Positions 15,185 through 20,978 of a DNA stretch of 24,003 nucleotides are shown here, one piece after another. The number at the start of each line of letters is the position of its first letter. Within the stretch, counting starts at the first letter, position 1. Made by a program: the position numbers and the translations under genes. The DNA comes from an uncultured Faecalibacterium sp. (GTDB lineage Bacteria; Bacillota; Clostridia; Oscillospirales; Ruminococcaceae). The notes beneath the pieces were generated by a model that saw only the letters and a list, made by a program, of their open reading frames with translations, was not told the DNA's origin and did not search any database. The stretch is from the NCBI GenBank assembly GCA_934525735.1, contig CAKSZM010000023.1:1-24003 (forward strand), given 5' to 3'.

Positions 15185-16096
15185 ATGAAACATTATATTA
15201 CCCCCGAAGAACACGCCCGGCTGCAGCGCCGCCGGGGCCGGCAGGCGCTGGGCCTGCTGGTGACAGTGCTGGTCATCGTGGGCTTTGTCACGGTGCTGCG
15301 GACCGGTGTGGGACTGGTGAGGAACCTCTTCGACGACACCGCCCAGAAGCAGGAATACGAAGATAAGCTGGAGGGCCTTGTGCTCTTTGACCCCATGCCC
15401 TTTGACGGCATCGGCAACATCGATGACCTGACGCTGCGGGAAGCCGCGGTCTGGGGCTGCATCTACAACATTCAGGAGACGCAGGGCGGTTTTGACAACT
15501 ACAACACCGACCCGGACACCGAACAGCTGCTGCTGCCCTCGGTGGATGTGGACGCCTATCTGGCAAAGCTGCTTGGCCCCGGTTTCCGGCTGACCCACCG
15601 CAGCTTTGAGATGGAAGATATGACCATCGAGTTCGATGATGCCACCCAGTGCTATAAGATCCCGGTCACCGGCACGGTGGGCTATTACCGCGCCACCGTT
15701 ACCCGGCTGTTCAAGCAGGGCGGCAAGCTGCATGTCACCGTGGGCTATATCCCCACGTCCAGCACCGACGACAGCATCATCAACCAGTCCTCGGACACCC
15801 CCACCAAGTATATGGACTACCTGTTTGAGCGCCAGAGCGGCAGCTGGTATCTGACCGGTCTGACCGAGAGTGAGACCAAGCCTGAGAGCACGGCAAGCAC
15901 CGAACCGGCCAGCCTGCCGGAGCCGATGGCAGAAAGCGAAGTGCAGGATGCGATCCTTGCGGCGGCCGGTTCCGACTCCGCATCGGCAGAAGCCGACAGC
16001 GCTGCCGCCGAAAACGGCGCGGACGAGCAGTCCGCAGATGAGGCCGGCAGCACCGAGGCGCAGGCTGACGAAAGCGCAGCCAGCCCGGCGGCGTAA
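15185..16096 (+). CDS. Membrane-anchored protein of unknown function
   Basis: I do not recognise this 303-residue protein. It has a short basic cytoplasmic N-terminus (RLQRRRGRQ), one transmembrane segment (about residues 21-39), an extracytoplasmic domain of mixed alpha/beta character (about 50-225), and an Ala/Ser/Glu/Asp-rich disordered tail (about 228-303). The topology is N-in, C-out. The domain is acidic and contains no cysteine pairs or metal motifs that I could assign; segments such as YKIPVTGTVGYYRATVTRLF and GKLHVTVGYIPTS look like a beta-sheet sensor or binding fold. The SD is CAGGGAG. It has its own promoter and a strong terminator, so it is a single-gene unit. Confidence 0.85.
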   Translation: MKHYITPEEHARLQRRRGRQALGLLVTVLVIVGFVTVLRTGVGLVRNLFDDTAQKQEYEDKLEGLVLFDPMPFDGIGNIDDLTLREAAVWGCIYNIQETQGGFDNYNTDPDTEQLLLPSVDVDAYLAKLLGPGFRLTHRSFEMEDMTIEFDDATQCYKIPVTGTVGYYRATVTRLFKQGGKLHVTVGYIPTSSTDDSIINQSSDTPTKYMDYLFERQSGSWYLTGLTESETKPESTASTEPASLPEPMAESEVQDAILAAAGSDSASAEADSAAAENGADEQSADEAGSTEAQADESAASPAA

Positions 16097-16110
16097 CCCT
16101 CAAATAAGCC

Positions 16111-16151
16111 AAACACCCGGCTGTGATGCATTTCACAGCCGGGTGTTTTTT
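16111..16151 (+). terminator. Terminator of the orphan membrane protein gene
   Basis: A 16-bp perfect stem (16111-16126 with 16133-16148, core ACACCCGGCTGTGA) runs into six T residues (16146-16151). The flanking As let it act also on the minus strand, downstream of the glycosyltransferase. Confidence 0.85.
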
Positions 16152-16154
16152 GAG

Positions 16155-16203
16155 AAAGCCTCCTTCACCGAGGGAGGTGGCACGGCGTAAGCCGTGACGG
16201 AAG
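16155..16203. repeat. Short copy of the palindromic intergenic repeat
   Basis: About 50 bp with GCCTCC...GGGAGGTGGC, an ACGGC-GTAA-GCCGT hairpin and TGACGGAAGGAG. The order GGTGGC, hairpin with a GNRA-type loop, TGACGGA is shared with the element at 2862-3041; a related form is at 20098-20196. It lies between the terminator above and the stop codon of the glycosyltransferase gene. Confidence 0.55.
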
Positions 16204-16206
16204 GAG

Positions 16207-17208
16207 TTACTTCAGATCGAATTTTACGATCACCAGCCGGTACCACAGATAGGGCACCATGTTCCAGATCATCCACAGTTCCATGAGAACGTAGTGGGGC
16301 AGGTCGCGCCAGCGGAAGGGACGCTTGCCGAGTCTGCCCTCTTTCAGCAGGGCAAAGGCTTCGTGCATCCCCTTGTCCCACGCTTCGCCGAAGCCCTGTT
16401 TGTGGAACTTGTAGCACTTGAGCAGATAGCCCAGCGCCAGCGGGATGAAGTTGAGGATAAGCATCAGCAGAGGTTCGTTTTTGAGCGGAAGCAGGATGCT
16501 GTTGCGGCCGCTCTGCTGGCTCTTGAAGGCGTTGTACCGCACCGCGCCGGTGCTGGCGCCGCAGATGTGGTAGCACCTTGCCGCCGGGCAGAGCACGTTT
16601 TTGTAGCCCGCATTGTTGGCGCGCCAGCTCAGATCCACGTCCTCGAAGTAGGCGAAAAAGTTCTCGTCGAAATTGCCGATCTCGTCCAGAATGCTCTTGC
16701 GGTAGAGCGCCGCGCCGCCGCAGGCCGAGAAGATGCGCTTCTGTTTTGTGTAGCGGCTGGCCCGGCGGCCGTCGCCGGTCTTGCAGGCAAAGCCCATCCA
16801 TGTCACATAGTCGCCGGCGTCGTCGGCCAGCTCCCGGTCAAAGTGGCGGATCATCAGGCTCTGCACCGCAAAGATCTTTGGGTCGGTTTCGGCGGTGCGG
16901 ATGAGCTGGGCCAGCCAGTCCGGCTCGGCAAAGGCGTCGTTGTTGAACAGCACCACATATTCGCTTTCAGCCAGCGCGATGCCCTGATTGACTGCGTGGG
17001 AAAACCCGGTGTTGGTGCCGTTTTCGATGAGGGTGAAGTTTGGCCTGCTGCAGTAGCTGCGGGCCTGCTCCAGACTTTCGTCGGTGGAGCCGTTGTCCAC
17101 CACGATGAGCCGGAAGCTCTGTTCGGTCTGGGCATAGACCGACTCGATGGAATCCTTCAGCCAGCCTTTGCCGTTGATGTTGGGGATGATGATGGTTGCT
17201 TTATACAT
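16207..17208 (-). CDS. Family 2 glycosyltransferase (rhamnosyltransferase-like)
   Basis: A 333-residue GT-A fold enzyme that should transfer a sugar from a nucleotide-sugar donor, most likely in cell-wall or capsular polysaccharide synthesis. The N-terminus TIIIPNINGKGWL, the donor-binding VDNGSTD (37-43), GFSHAVNQGI, the metal-binding NND91 and the acceptor-side FEDVDLSWR (E189 and D190) are all present. The C-terminal third has a hydrophobic stretch (LILNFIPLALGYLLK) that may bind the membrane. The ATG at 17208 follows CAGGAG by 7 bases; the 8 extra upstream codons lack an SD. It is not in a polysaccharide cluster here, so donor and acceptor are unknown. Confidence 0.9.
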   Translation of the reverse strand: MYKATIIIPNINGKGWLKDSIESVYAQTEQSFRLIVVDNGSTDESLEQARSYCSRPNFTLIENGTNTGFSHAVNQGIALAESEYVVLFNNDAFAEPDWLAQLIRTAETDPKIFAVQSLMIRHFDRELADDAGDYVTWMGFACKTGDGRRASRYTKQKRIFSACGGAALYRKSILDEIGNFDENFFAYFEDVDLSWRANNAGYKNVLCPAARCYHICGASTGAVRYNAFKSQQSGRNSILLPLKNEPLLMLILNFIPLALGYLLKCYKFHKQGFGEAWDKGMHEAFALLKEGRLGKRPFRWRDLPHYVLMELWMIWNMVPYLWYRLVIVKFDLK

Positions 17209-17244
17209 ACGGTTACTCCTGTAAATGTGCACGATTACCGGAAC

Positions 17245-17253
17245 AGTATAGCA
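17245..17253 (-). promoter_or_regulatory. Extended -10 promoter of the GT2 gene
   Basis: TG-C-TATACT on the minus strand, the same extended -10 as in front of polA. The -35 is weak. The predicted start is about 30 bases before the ATG at 17208. Confidence 0.5.
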
Positions 17254-17264
17254 TATCTGCGCAC

Positions 17265-17298
17265 AAAAAGAAACCGCATCCCGGCGGGACGCGGTTTC
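17265..17298 (-). terminator. Terminator of the lipoprotein gene
   Basis: The stem GAAACCGC/GCGGTTTC (17291-17298 with 17270-17277), with a further inner GTCCC/GGGAT pairing, is followed by TTTTT on the minus strand (17269-17265). Confidence 0.8.
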
Positions 17299-17312
17299 GG
17301 AAAGCAGAAAGA

Positions 17313-17870
17313 TCAGGCGGCAAGGGCCTTTTCAATGTTGGCCAGCAGGGTGTCGTGGTTTTCGGCACAGACAAGGACCACTTCGCCAGTAGGCTCTACT
17401 GTAACGGTGGCGGCTTTTGCGATCTGGTACTGGTCTTCCAGATAGTGCTCCATGGACTGCTGTTCGCTGGCGACATAGTCTTCCAGCGCAGCCTTTACCG
17501 CATCCGTTTTGCCCTCTGCGGGCTTGACGATGGCCACGGCGTAGCTGCGCACCATCATGGCGGAGACGGACGCGGCAAGGTCGGTGTACATGTCATCCTC
17601 CAGATTCAGCAGGGGGAGCATCATGTTTTTGATCTCATCGTCCAGCTGGCCGGCTTCGTACTCGGCGCTGTAGCCGTCGATGGCGGTGAACTTGCCGTCC
17701 TCGCCTTTGGTAAAGATCATGTCGGTCTCGTTCTCCTCGCCGCTGCGGGCGTCGTGGAGGATCTGGGAGTAGTTCTTCGGGGCGGAAGAGCCGGGTTTTT
17801 TGCCGGCCGAGCAGCCCGCGAGGGTCAGCAGACACAGACCGGCGAGCAGTGCAGCGATGATACGTTTCAT
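17313..17870 (-). CDS. Putative lipoprotein, DUF4358-like
   Basis: A 185-residue protein with a lipoprotein signal peptide: MKR, a hydrophobic stretch and the lipobox LAGC with C20 as the lipidated residue. The mature part resembles the DUF4358 family of clostridial lipoproteins: MMVRSYAVAIVKPAEGKTDAVK, a helix ending in YLEDQYQIAK, then TGEVVLVCAENHDTLLANIEKAL. The function of the family is unknown. The ATG at 17870 follows AAAGGAAA, and the longer upstream frame has no leader-like features. It lies downstream of the Lrp gene on the same strand with a gap of about 150 bases; I could not find a clear promoter in that gap. Confidence 0.85.
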   Translation of the reverse strand: MKRIIAALLAGLCLLTLAGCSAGKKPGSSAPKNYSQILHDARSGEENETDMIFTKGEDGKFTAIDGYSAEYEAGQLDDEIKNMMLPLLNLEDDMYTDLAASVSAMMVRSYAVAIVKPAEGKTDAVKAALEDYVASEQQSMEHYLEDQYQIAKAATVTVEPTGEVVLVCAENHDTLLANIEKALAA

Positions 17871-18023
17871 AGGTGTATTTCCTTTCCTGCGTGAAAACTT
17901 CGTGTACGGAACAGCGGGCAAAGCGGCTTTGAGAGTAGTGTGCGCCGTTTTGCACCTGCTATCCGTAATACGAACTGCACCCGCACAGGATTGCATCGCA
18001 GATGTAACAGTTCTGTGAACGGC

Positions 18024-18464
18024 TCACAGCATCAGTGCGTCCAGATCGCCGTGGTTGACCGGAGTGGACAGGATGATCTGGGTGCTGGTGGTGCCCAGCT
18101 TCTGGAACTGCAGGATCAGGTGCTCCAGCTGGGGCATGCTGCCGCAGCTCACCTTGACAAGGAAGGTGTAGGCGCCGGTGACGTGGTAGCACTGCAACAC
18201 TTCTTTGCTGTTCTGCAGCAGTTCCAGAAAGGCGTCCTGCTTGGAGGGTGCTACCGACAGGCTGATGAGGGCATCCACATACACCCGGTCGGCAGGGCGG
18301 TTCAGGGTGACGGTGTAGCCGCTGATGATGCCGTCGGTCTCCAGCTTGTGAATGCGGCTGGACACGGCGGGGCTGGTCAGCGATACCTGTTCGGCGATCT
18401 CCTTGACCGGCATCCGGGCGTTTTTGGCCAGCAGGGAGAGAATCTTGCGATCCAGATCATCCAT
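18024..18464 (-). CDS. Lrp/AsnC family transcriptional regulator
   Basis: A 146-residue feast/famine regulator. The N-terminal winged helix-turn-helix (about 1-55: LDRKILSLLAKNARMPVKEIA, then SSRIHKLETDGIISGYTV) is followed by the RAM ligand-binding domain (about 62-142), with VLQCYHVTGAYTFLVKV as the effector-site strand. Such proteins form dimers and octamers and respond to amino acids. The ATG follows AAAAGGAG. The upstream region is unusually AT-rich, suited to bending and autoregulation, and shares about 190 bases with a divergent small RNA promoter. The effector cannot be predicted. Confidence 0.95.
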   Translation of the reverse strand: MDDLDRKILSLLAKNARMPVKEIAEQVSLTSPAVSSRIHKLETDGIISGYTVTLNRPADRVYVDALISLSVAPSKQDAFLELLQNSKEVLQCYHVTGAYTFLVKVSCGSMPQLEHLILQFQKLGTTSTQIILSTPVNHGDLDALML

Positions 18465-18581
18465 GGGAAGTTCTCCTTTTGAAATATGTTGGATTGTATA
18501 AAATTTTCTGAAAGTAAAGTTTTATTGTTGTTGTAAACGCACAAAGAACGAAAAACTTCGCTTTTATTTTGCATTGCGTTA

Positions 18582-18610
18582 ATTATATAAAGTTTTAACG
18601 GAAAAGTAAA
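18582..18610 (-). promoter_or_regulatory. Probable promoter of the lrp-like gene
   Basis: On the minus strand, TTTACT (18610-18605), 17 bases and TATAAT (18587-18582). It gives a leader of about 110 bases. The whole 18465-18670 stretch is AT-rich, with repeated AAGTAAAG words that could be regulator sites. Confidence 0.5.
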
Positions 18611-18643
18611 GACTTAATTTAAAGCAAAACCGGAAAAATCTAT

Positions 18644-18671
18644 TTGACAAGAAAATAAAAAGGCGTATAAT
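18644..18671 (+). promoter_or_regulatory. Consensus promoter of a small RNA
   Basis: TTGACA (18644-18649), 16 bases and TATAAT (18666-18671): both hexamers are perfect consensus. This is the strongest promoter by match in the window, yet no gene with an SD follows it. Confidence 0.8.
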
Positions 18672-18677
18672 ACATCA

Positions 18678-18808
18678 TGCAAGGCAGCGCCGAGTGAAAA
18701 GCCTGCCGGTTCTGAATTTGAGATTCACCACTTTATATACTTTCCCACCCCTCTATACACAAAAACCCGCTGCCAGGCGGGTTTTTGTGTTTGGTGGGGC
18801 TTTTTTAT
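18678..18808 (+). ncRNA. Candidate small RNA between lrp and hflX
   Basis: An RNA of about 130 bases is predicted from a perfect consensus promoter to a strong composite terminator. It can form local stems: GGCAG/CTGCC near the 5' end and GTGAA/TTCAC enclosing it. A long unpaired pyrimidine-rich segment follows (TTTATATACTTTCCCACCCC), then the terminator. The only reading frame is a 6-codon ATG-TGA without an SD. I considered 6S, SRP, RNase P and tmRNA and recognised none of their conserved cores. It is divergent from the lrp-like gene and converges on hflX. It could be a trans-acting regulator; its function is unknown. Confidence 0.6.
18744..18806. terminator. Composite terminator of the small RNA and hflX
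   Basis: A 14-bp hairpin (18757-18770 with 18777-18790, ACACAAAAACCCGC) is nested in an outer CCCACC/GGTGGG stem (18744-18749 with 18793-18798). TTTTTT follows at 18801-18806. The right edge is six bases from the hflX stop codon, so it serves both directions. Confidence 0.8.
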
Positions 18809-18811
18809 TTT

Positions 18812-20077
18812 TTACACGAGGTACCCCTCAAAGCAGTGCAGATCTTCGGTCTTGACGATGCCCTCAAGGTACAACCCATCCTCCCGGTACTCCTCCACCT
18901 GCACGCTGCCGCGCTCCCGCATGGGGGCGGCAAGACCCAGCTTGTCGTAGGGCAGCAGCACCTTCAGGGTGTGCACCCGGTCGGCCAGCAGCTCGTCCAG
19001 CTTCTGCAGCAGCGTGTCCAGTCCGTAACCGGTCTTGGCGCTGGTGAGCAGGATGTCCGGGTCAAAGCTCATGGCGCCGGGCTTGTCGCACTTGTTGTAC
19101 ACGGTCAGGCGGGGAATGTCGGCGCAGTCCAGCCCGTCCAGGACCTCGTCGGTCACGGCAAGCTGCTCTTCGCGCTGGTCATCCCCTGCGTCGGCCACCC
19201 GGATGATGACATCCGACCAGGCCGCTTCTTCCAGCGTGGATTTGAACGCTTCCACGAGATTGTGCGGCAGGCGGGACACGAAACCGACCGTGTCCACCAG
19301 CAGCACGGCCATGCCGCTGGGCAGCACCAGCTTGCGGCTGGTGGGGTCGAGGGTGGCAAACAGCATGTCGGCTTCGGCGACGCTGGGGCCGCACAGGGCG
19401 TTCATCAGGCTGGATTTGCCCACGTTGGTGTAGCCCACAAGGCTCACCACCGGCATGCCGGTCTTGGCGCGGGCCTTGCGGCTCTCGCCCCGGCGCTTTT
19501 CCATCTCAGCCAGCTTTTCGGCCAGCGCATCGATGCGGGCGTGGACATGGCGGCGGTCCAGCTCCAGTTTGGTCTCACCGGCACCGCGGCGTGCACCGCC
19601 GCCGCCGCCACCGCCGCCGCCCTGACGGCTCAGCGCTTCGCCCATGCCCTGCAGCCGGGGCAGGCGGTAGCGCAGCAGCGCCAGCTCGGTCTGCAGCTTG
19701 CCCTCATTGGTCACGGCGCGGCTGCGGAAAATTTCAAGGATCAGCATGGTGCGGTCGATGACCTCCATGCCGCCCAGCGCGTTGGAGATGTTGCGGATCT
19801 GGCTGCCGGTCAGTTCGCCGTCGAACACGGCGCACTCAGCACCCAGAGTCTCAGCGGCAAGGGAAGCTTCTTCCAGCTTGCCGCTGCCCAGCACGATGCC
19901 GGTCTCCGGGGTCTGACGCTTCTGGGTCACCTGCGCCACGGCCTCCATATGGTTGGCTTCGCACAGGGCGGCAAGCTCGGCCAGACTGCGCTCGCAGTCC
20001 CACAGGCCCTGATCCAGCGCCAGCAGAATGACCTTCGTCGGGGGTGTTTCCACTAAAATATCGTAAAGTTCGCTCAA
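18812..20077 (-). CDS. hflX: GTPase HflX
   Basis: HflX (421 residues) is a ribosome-binding GTPase that splits stalled 70S ribosomes. The N-terminal HflX domain (about 15-150: TGIVLGSGKLEE, VFDGELTGSQIRNI, VIDRTMLILEIF) leads to the linker motif GETKLELDRR. The G domain follows, with GYTNVGKSS at 215-223, LDPTSRK (switch I), DTVGF (G3) and NKCD (G4), and then the C-terminal region. Residues 153-161 are nine consecutive glycines where relatives have a shorter Gly/Arg stretch. The start is a TTG, placed by AAAGGAC 5-6 bases upstream and by MSELYDIL as a natural N-terminus. A palindromic repeat lies just upstream. Confidence 0.95.
   Translation of the reverse strand: MSELYDILVETPPTKVILLALDQGLWDCERSLAELAALCEANHMEAVAQVTQKRQTPETGIVLGSGKLEEASLAAETLGAECAVFDGELTGSQIRNISNALGGMEVIDRTMLILEIFRSRAVTNEGKLQTELALLRYRLPRLQGMGEALSRQGGGGGGGGGARRGAGETKLELDRRHVHARIDALAEKLAEMEKRRGESRKARAKTGMPVVSLVGYTNVGKSSLMNALCGPSVAEADMLFATLDPTSRKLVLPSGMAVLLVDTVGFVSRLPHNLVEAFKSTLEEAAWSDVIIRVADAGDDQREEQLAVTDEVLDGLDCADIPRLTVYNKCDKPGAMSFDPDILLTSAKTGYGLDTLLQKLDELLADRVHTLKVLLPYDKLGLAAPMRERGSVQVEEYREDGLYLEGIVKTEDLHCFEGYLV
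19595..19621. repeat. GCC/ACC trinucleotide tract inside hflX
   Basis: Nine successive codons of GCC or ACC on the plus strand encode a run of nine glycines in HflX. It is nearly a pure trinucleotide repeat and may vary in length by slippage without a frameshift. Confidence 0.8.
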
Positions 20078-20097
20078 AATAAGTCCTTTCTTTTATA

Positions 20098-20196
20098 AGC
20101 CTTCCCCCTCTGGGAAAGACTCTCCCCGTTCGGGGAGAGATGTCGCGCCAGCGACAGAGCGGGGAACAGGTGGCGCGAAGCGCCGGATGAGGGGAG
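20098..20196. repeat. Palindromic intergenic repeat upstream of hflX
   Basis: About 100 bp of non-coding sequence with CTCTCCCC/GGGGAGAG, TGTCGC/GCGACA and GGCGC/GCGCC hairpins in a row. It shares the order AGATGTCGC-loop-GCGACAGA, GGGGA, CA-GTGGC, hairpin with the right half of the element at 2862-3041. Stem bases differ in compensating ways. It lies between the GNAT gene and hflX, both on the minus strand, so it would be in their shared transcript if there is one. Confidence 0.65.
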
Positions 20197-20250
20197 CCAC
20201 GGATCGATGTTGTTTGGAAAGAGCATTGTCCAGCTGCTTTTCCTCATCGG

Positions 20251-20829
20251 TCACCGCGTCAGCAGGCAATACCGGCACTCCACGGGGGTGCCGTCAAATT
20301 TATGGTCGATGCCGTCGTGATGATACACAAAACCGGCTTTCTGCATCACCCGGCCGCTGGCAGGGTTTTCCTTTGCGTAGCAGCAGCAAAGCCAATTACT
20401 GTCCGTATTGCGGAACCAGTAATCGACCACGGCTTTCAGGGCTTCGGTGGTGAAGCCCTTGTTCCACCACTTCCGCCCGATGCAGTAGCCGACCTCCCAC
20501 ACGCCGCCGGAAGTATCCAGCTCCGGCCAGGCGGCCTTTTGCTCCGGCGCACCCAGCGCAGCGTTGAAAATGCCGATGGAGCCGAACACCTGCCCGGTGG
20601 CTTTTTCCACAATGGCCCACTGGTAATAATCCGGGTTCGGGTACAGGGTAGCCCATGCGGCCAGAAGCCCTACGGTCTGCAGGGCATTCCGGTGCGGTTC
20701 CCAGCGCAGAAAGCGGGTCACTTCCGGGTCGGACGCCCAGTTTTCATACATCATCTCTGCATCCTGCGGCAGCAGGCGGCGCAGAAGCAGCCGGTCGGTC
20801 ACAAGCTCCTGCGTTCCGGCGTGGCGCAT
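20251..20829 (-). CDS. GNAT-family N-acetyltransferase (RimJ/RimL type)
   Basis: A 192-residue acetyl-CoA-dependent N-acetyltransferase of the Acetyltransf_3/RimL group. The typical start ELVTDRLLLRRLLPQDAEMMYEN, the central strand WAIVEKATGQVFGSIGI, the acetyl-CoA-binding region GYCIGRKWWNKGFTTEALKA and the C-terminal ENPASGRVMQKAGF are visible. The substrate cannot be told: family members modify ribosomal protein termini, small amines or antibiotics. The ATG follows AAAGGAGGGG. It has its own promoter and is 173 bases upstream of hflX on the same strand, with a palindromic repeat in the gap. Confidence 0.92.
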   Translation of the reverse strand: MRHAGTQELVTDRLLLRRLLPQDAEMMYENWASDPEVTRFLRWEPHRNALQTVGLLAAWATLYPNPDYYQWAIVEKATGQVFGSIGIFNAALGAPEQKAAWPELDTSGGVWEVGYCIGRKWWNKGFTTEALKAVVDYWFRNTDSNWLCCCYAKENPASGRVMQKAGFVYHHDGIDHKFDGTPVECRYCLLTR

Positions 20830-20862
20830 GGCAAACCCCTCCTTTCAAGAGAAAGTATGCAT

Positions 20863-20891
20863 AGGATAGCACAAATTTCACATTCCTGCAA
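20863..20891 (-). promoter_or_regulatory. Promoter of the GNAT gene
   Basis: On the minus strand, TTGCAG (20891-20886), 17 bases and TATCCT (20868-20863). It is divergent from the promoter at 20911-20939. Confidence 0.6.
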
Positions 20892-20910
20892 GCATGGAGC
20901 GCAAAAACCC

Positions 20911-20939
20911 TTGACCGCAGCCACTTTGTGCATTAAACT
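20911..20939 (+). promoter_or_regulatory. Promoter of the methionine/folate fusion gene
   Basis: TTGACC (20911-20916), 17 bases and TAAACT (20934-20939). The predicted start at about 20946 leaves a leader of only about 33 bases, too short for a SAM riboswitch or T-box. Confidence 0.65.
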
Positions 20940-20978
20940 GAAATCCAAGTTTTTCCATAGGAAAAGGAGAACCCGACC

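Noticed and set aside
18677..18697. Six-codon ATG-TGA frame at the 5' end of the small RNA
   Set aside because: No SD and it starts at the predicted transcript end; not enough to call a leader peptide.
20093..20278. 61-codon minus-strand frame between GNAT and hflX, possible frameshifted C-terminus of the GNAT
   Set aside because: Its first part (DEEKQLDNALSKQ) looks slightly coding-like, but the rest is the palindromic repeat, there is no SD, and the GNAT protein already has a normal length.
20940..20978. SAM riboswitch or T-box upstream of the methionine/folate fusion gene
   Set aside because: The leader is only about 33 bases and has no conserved motif.
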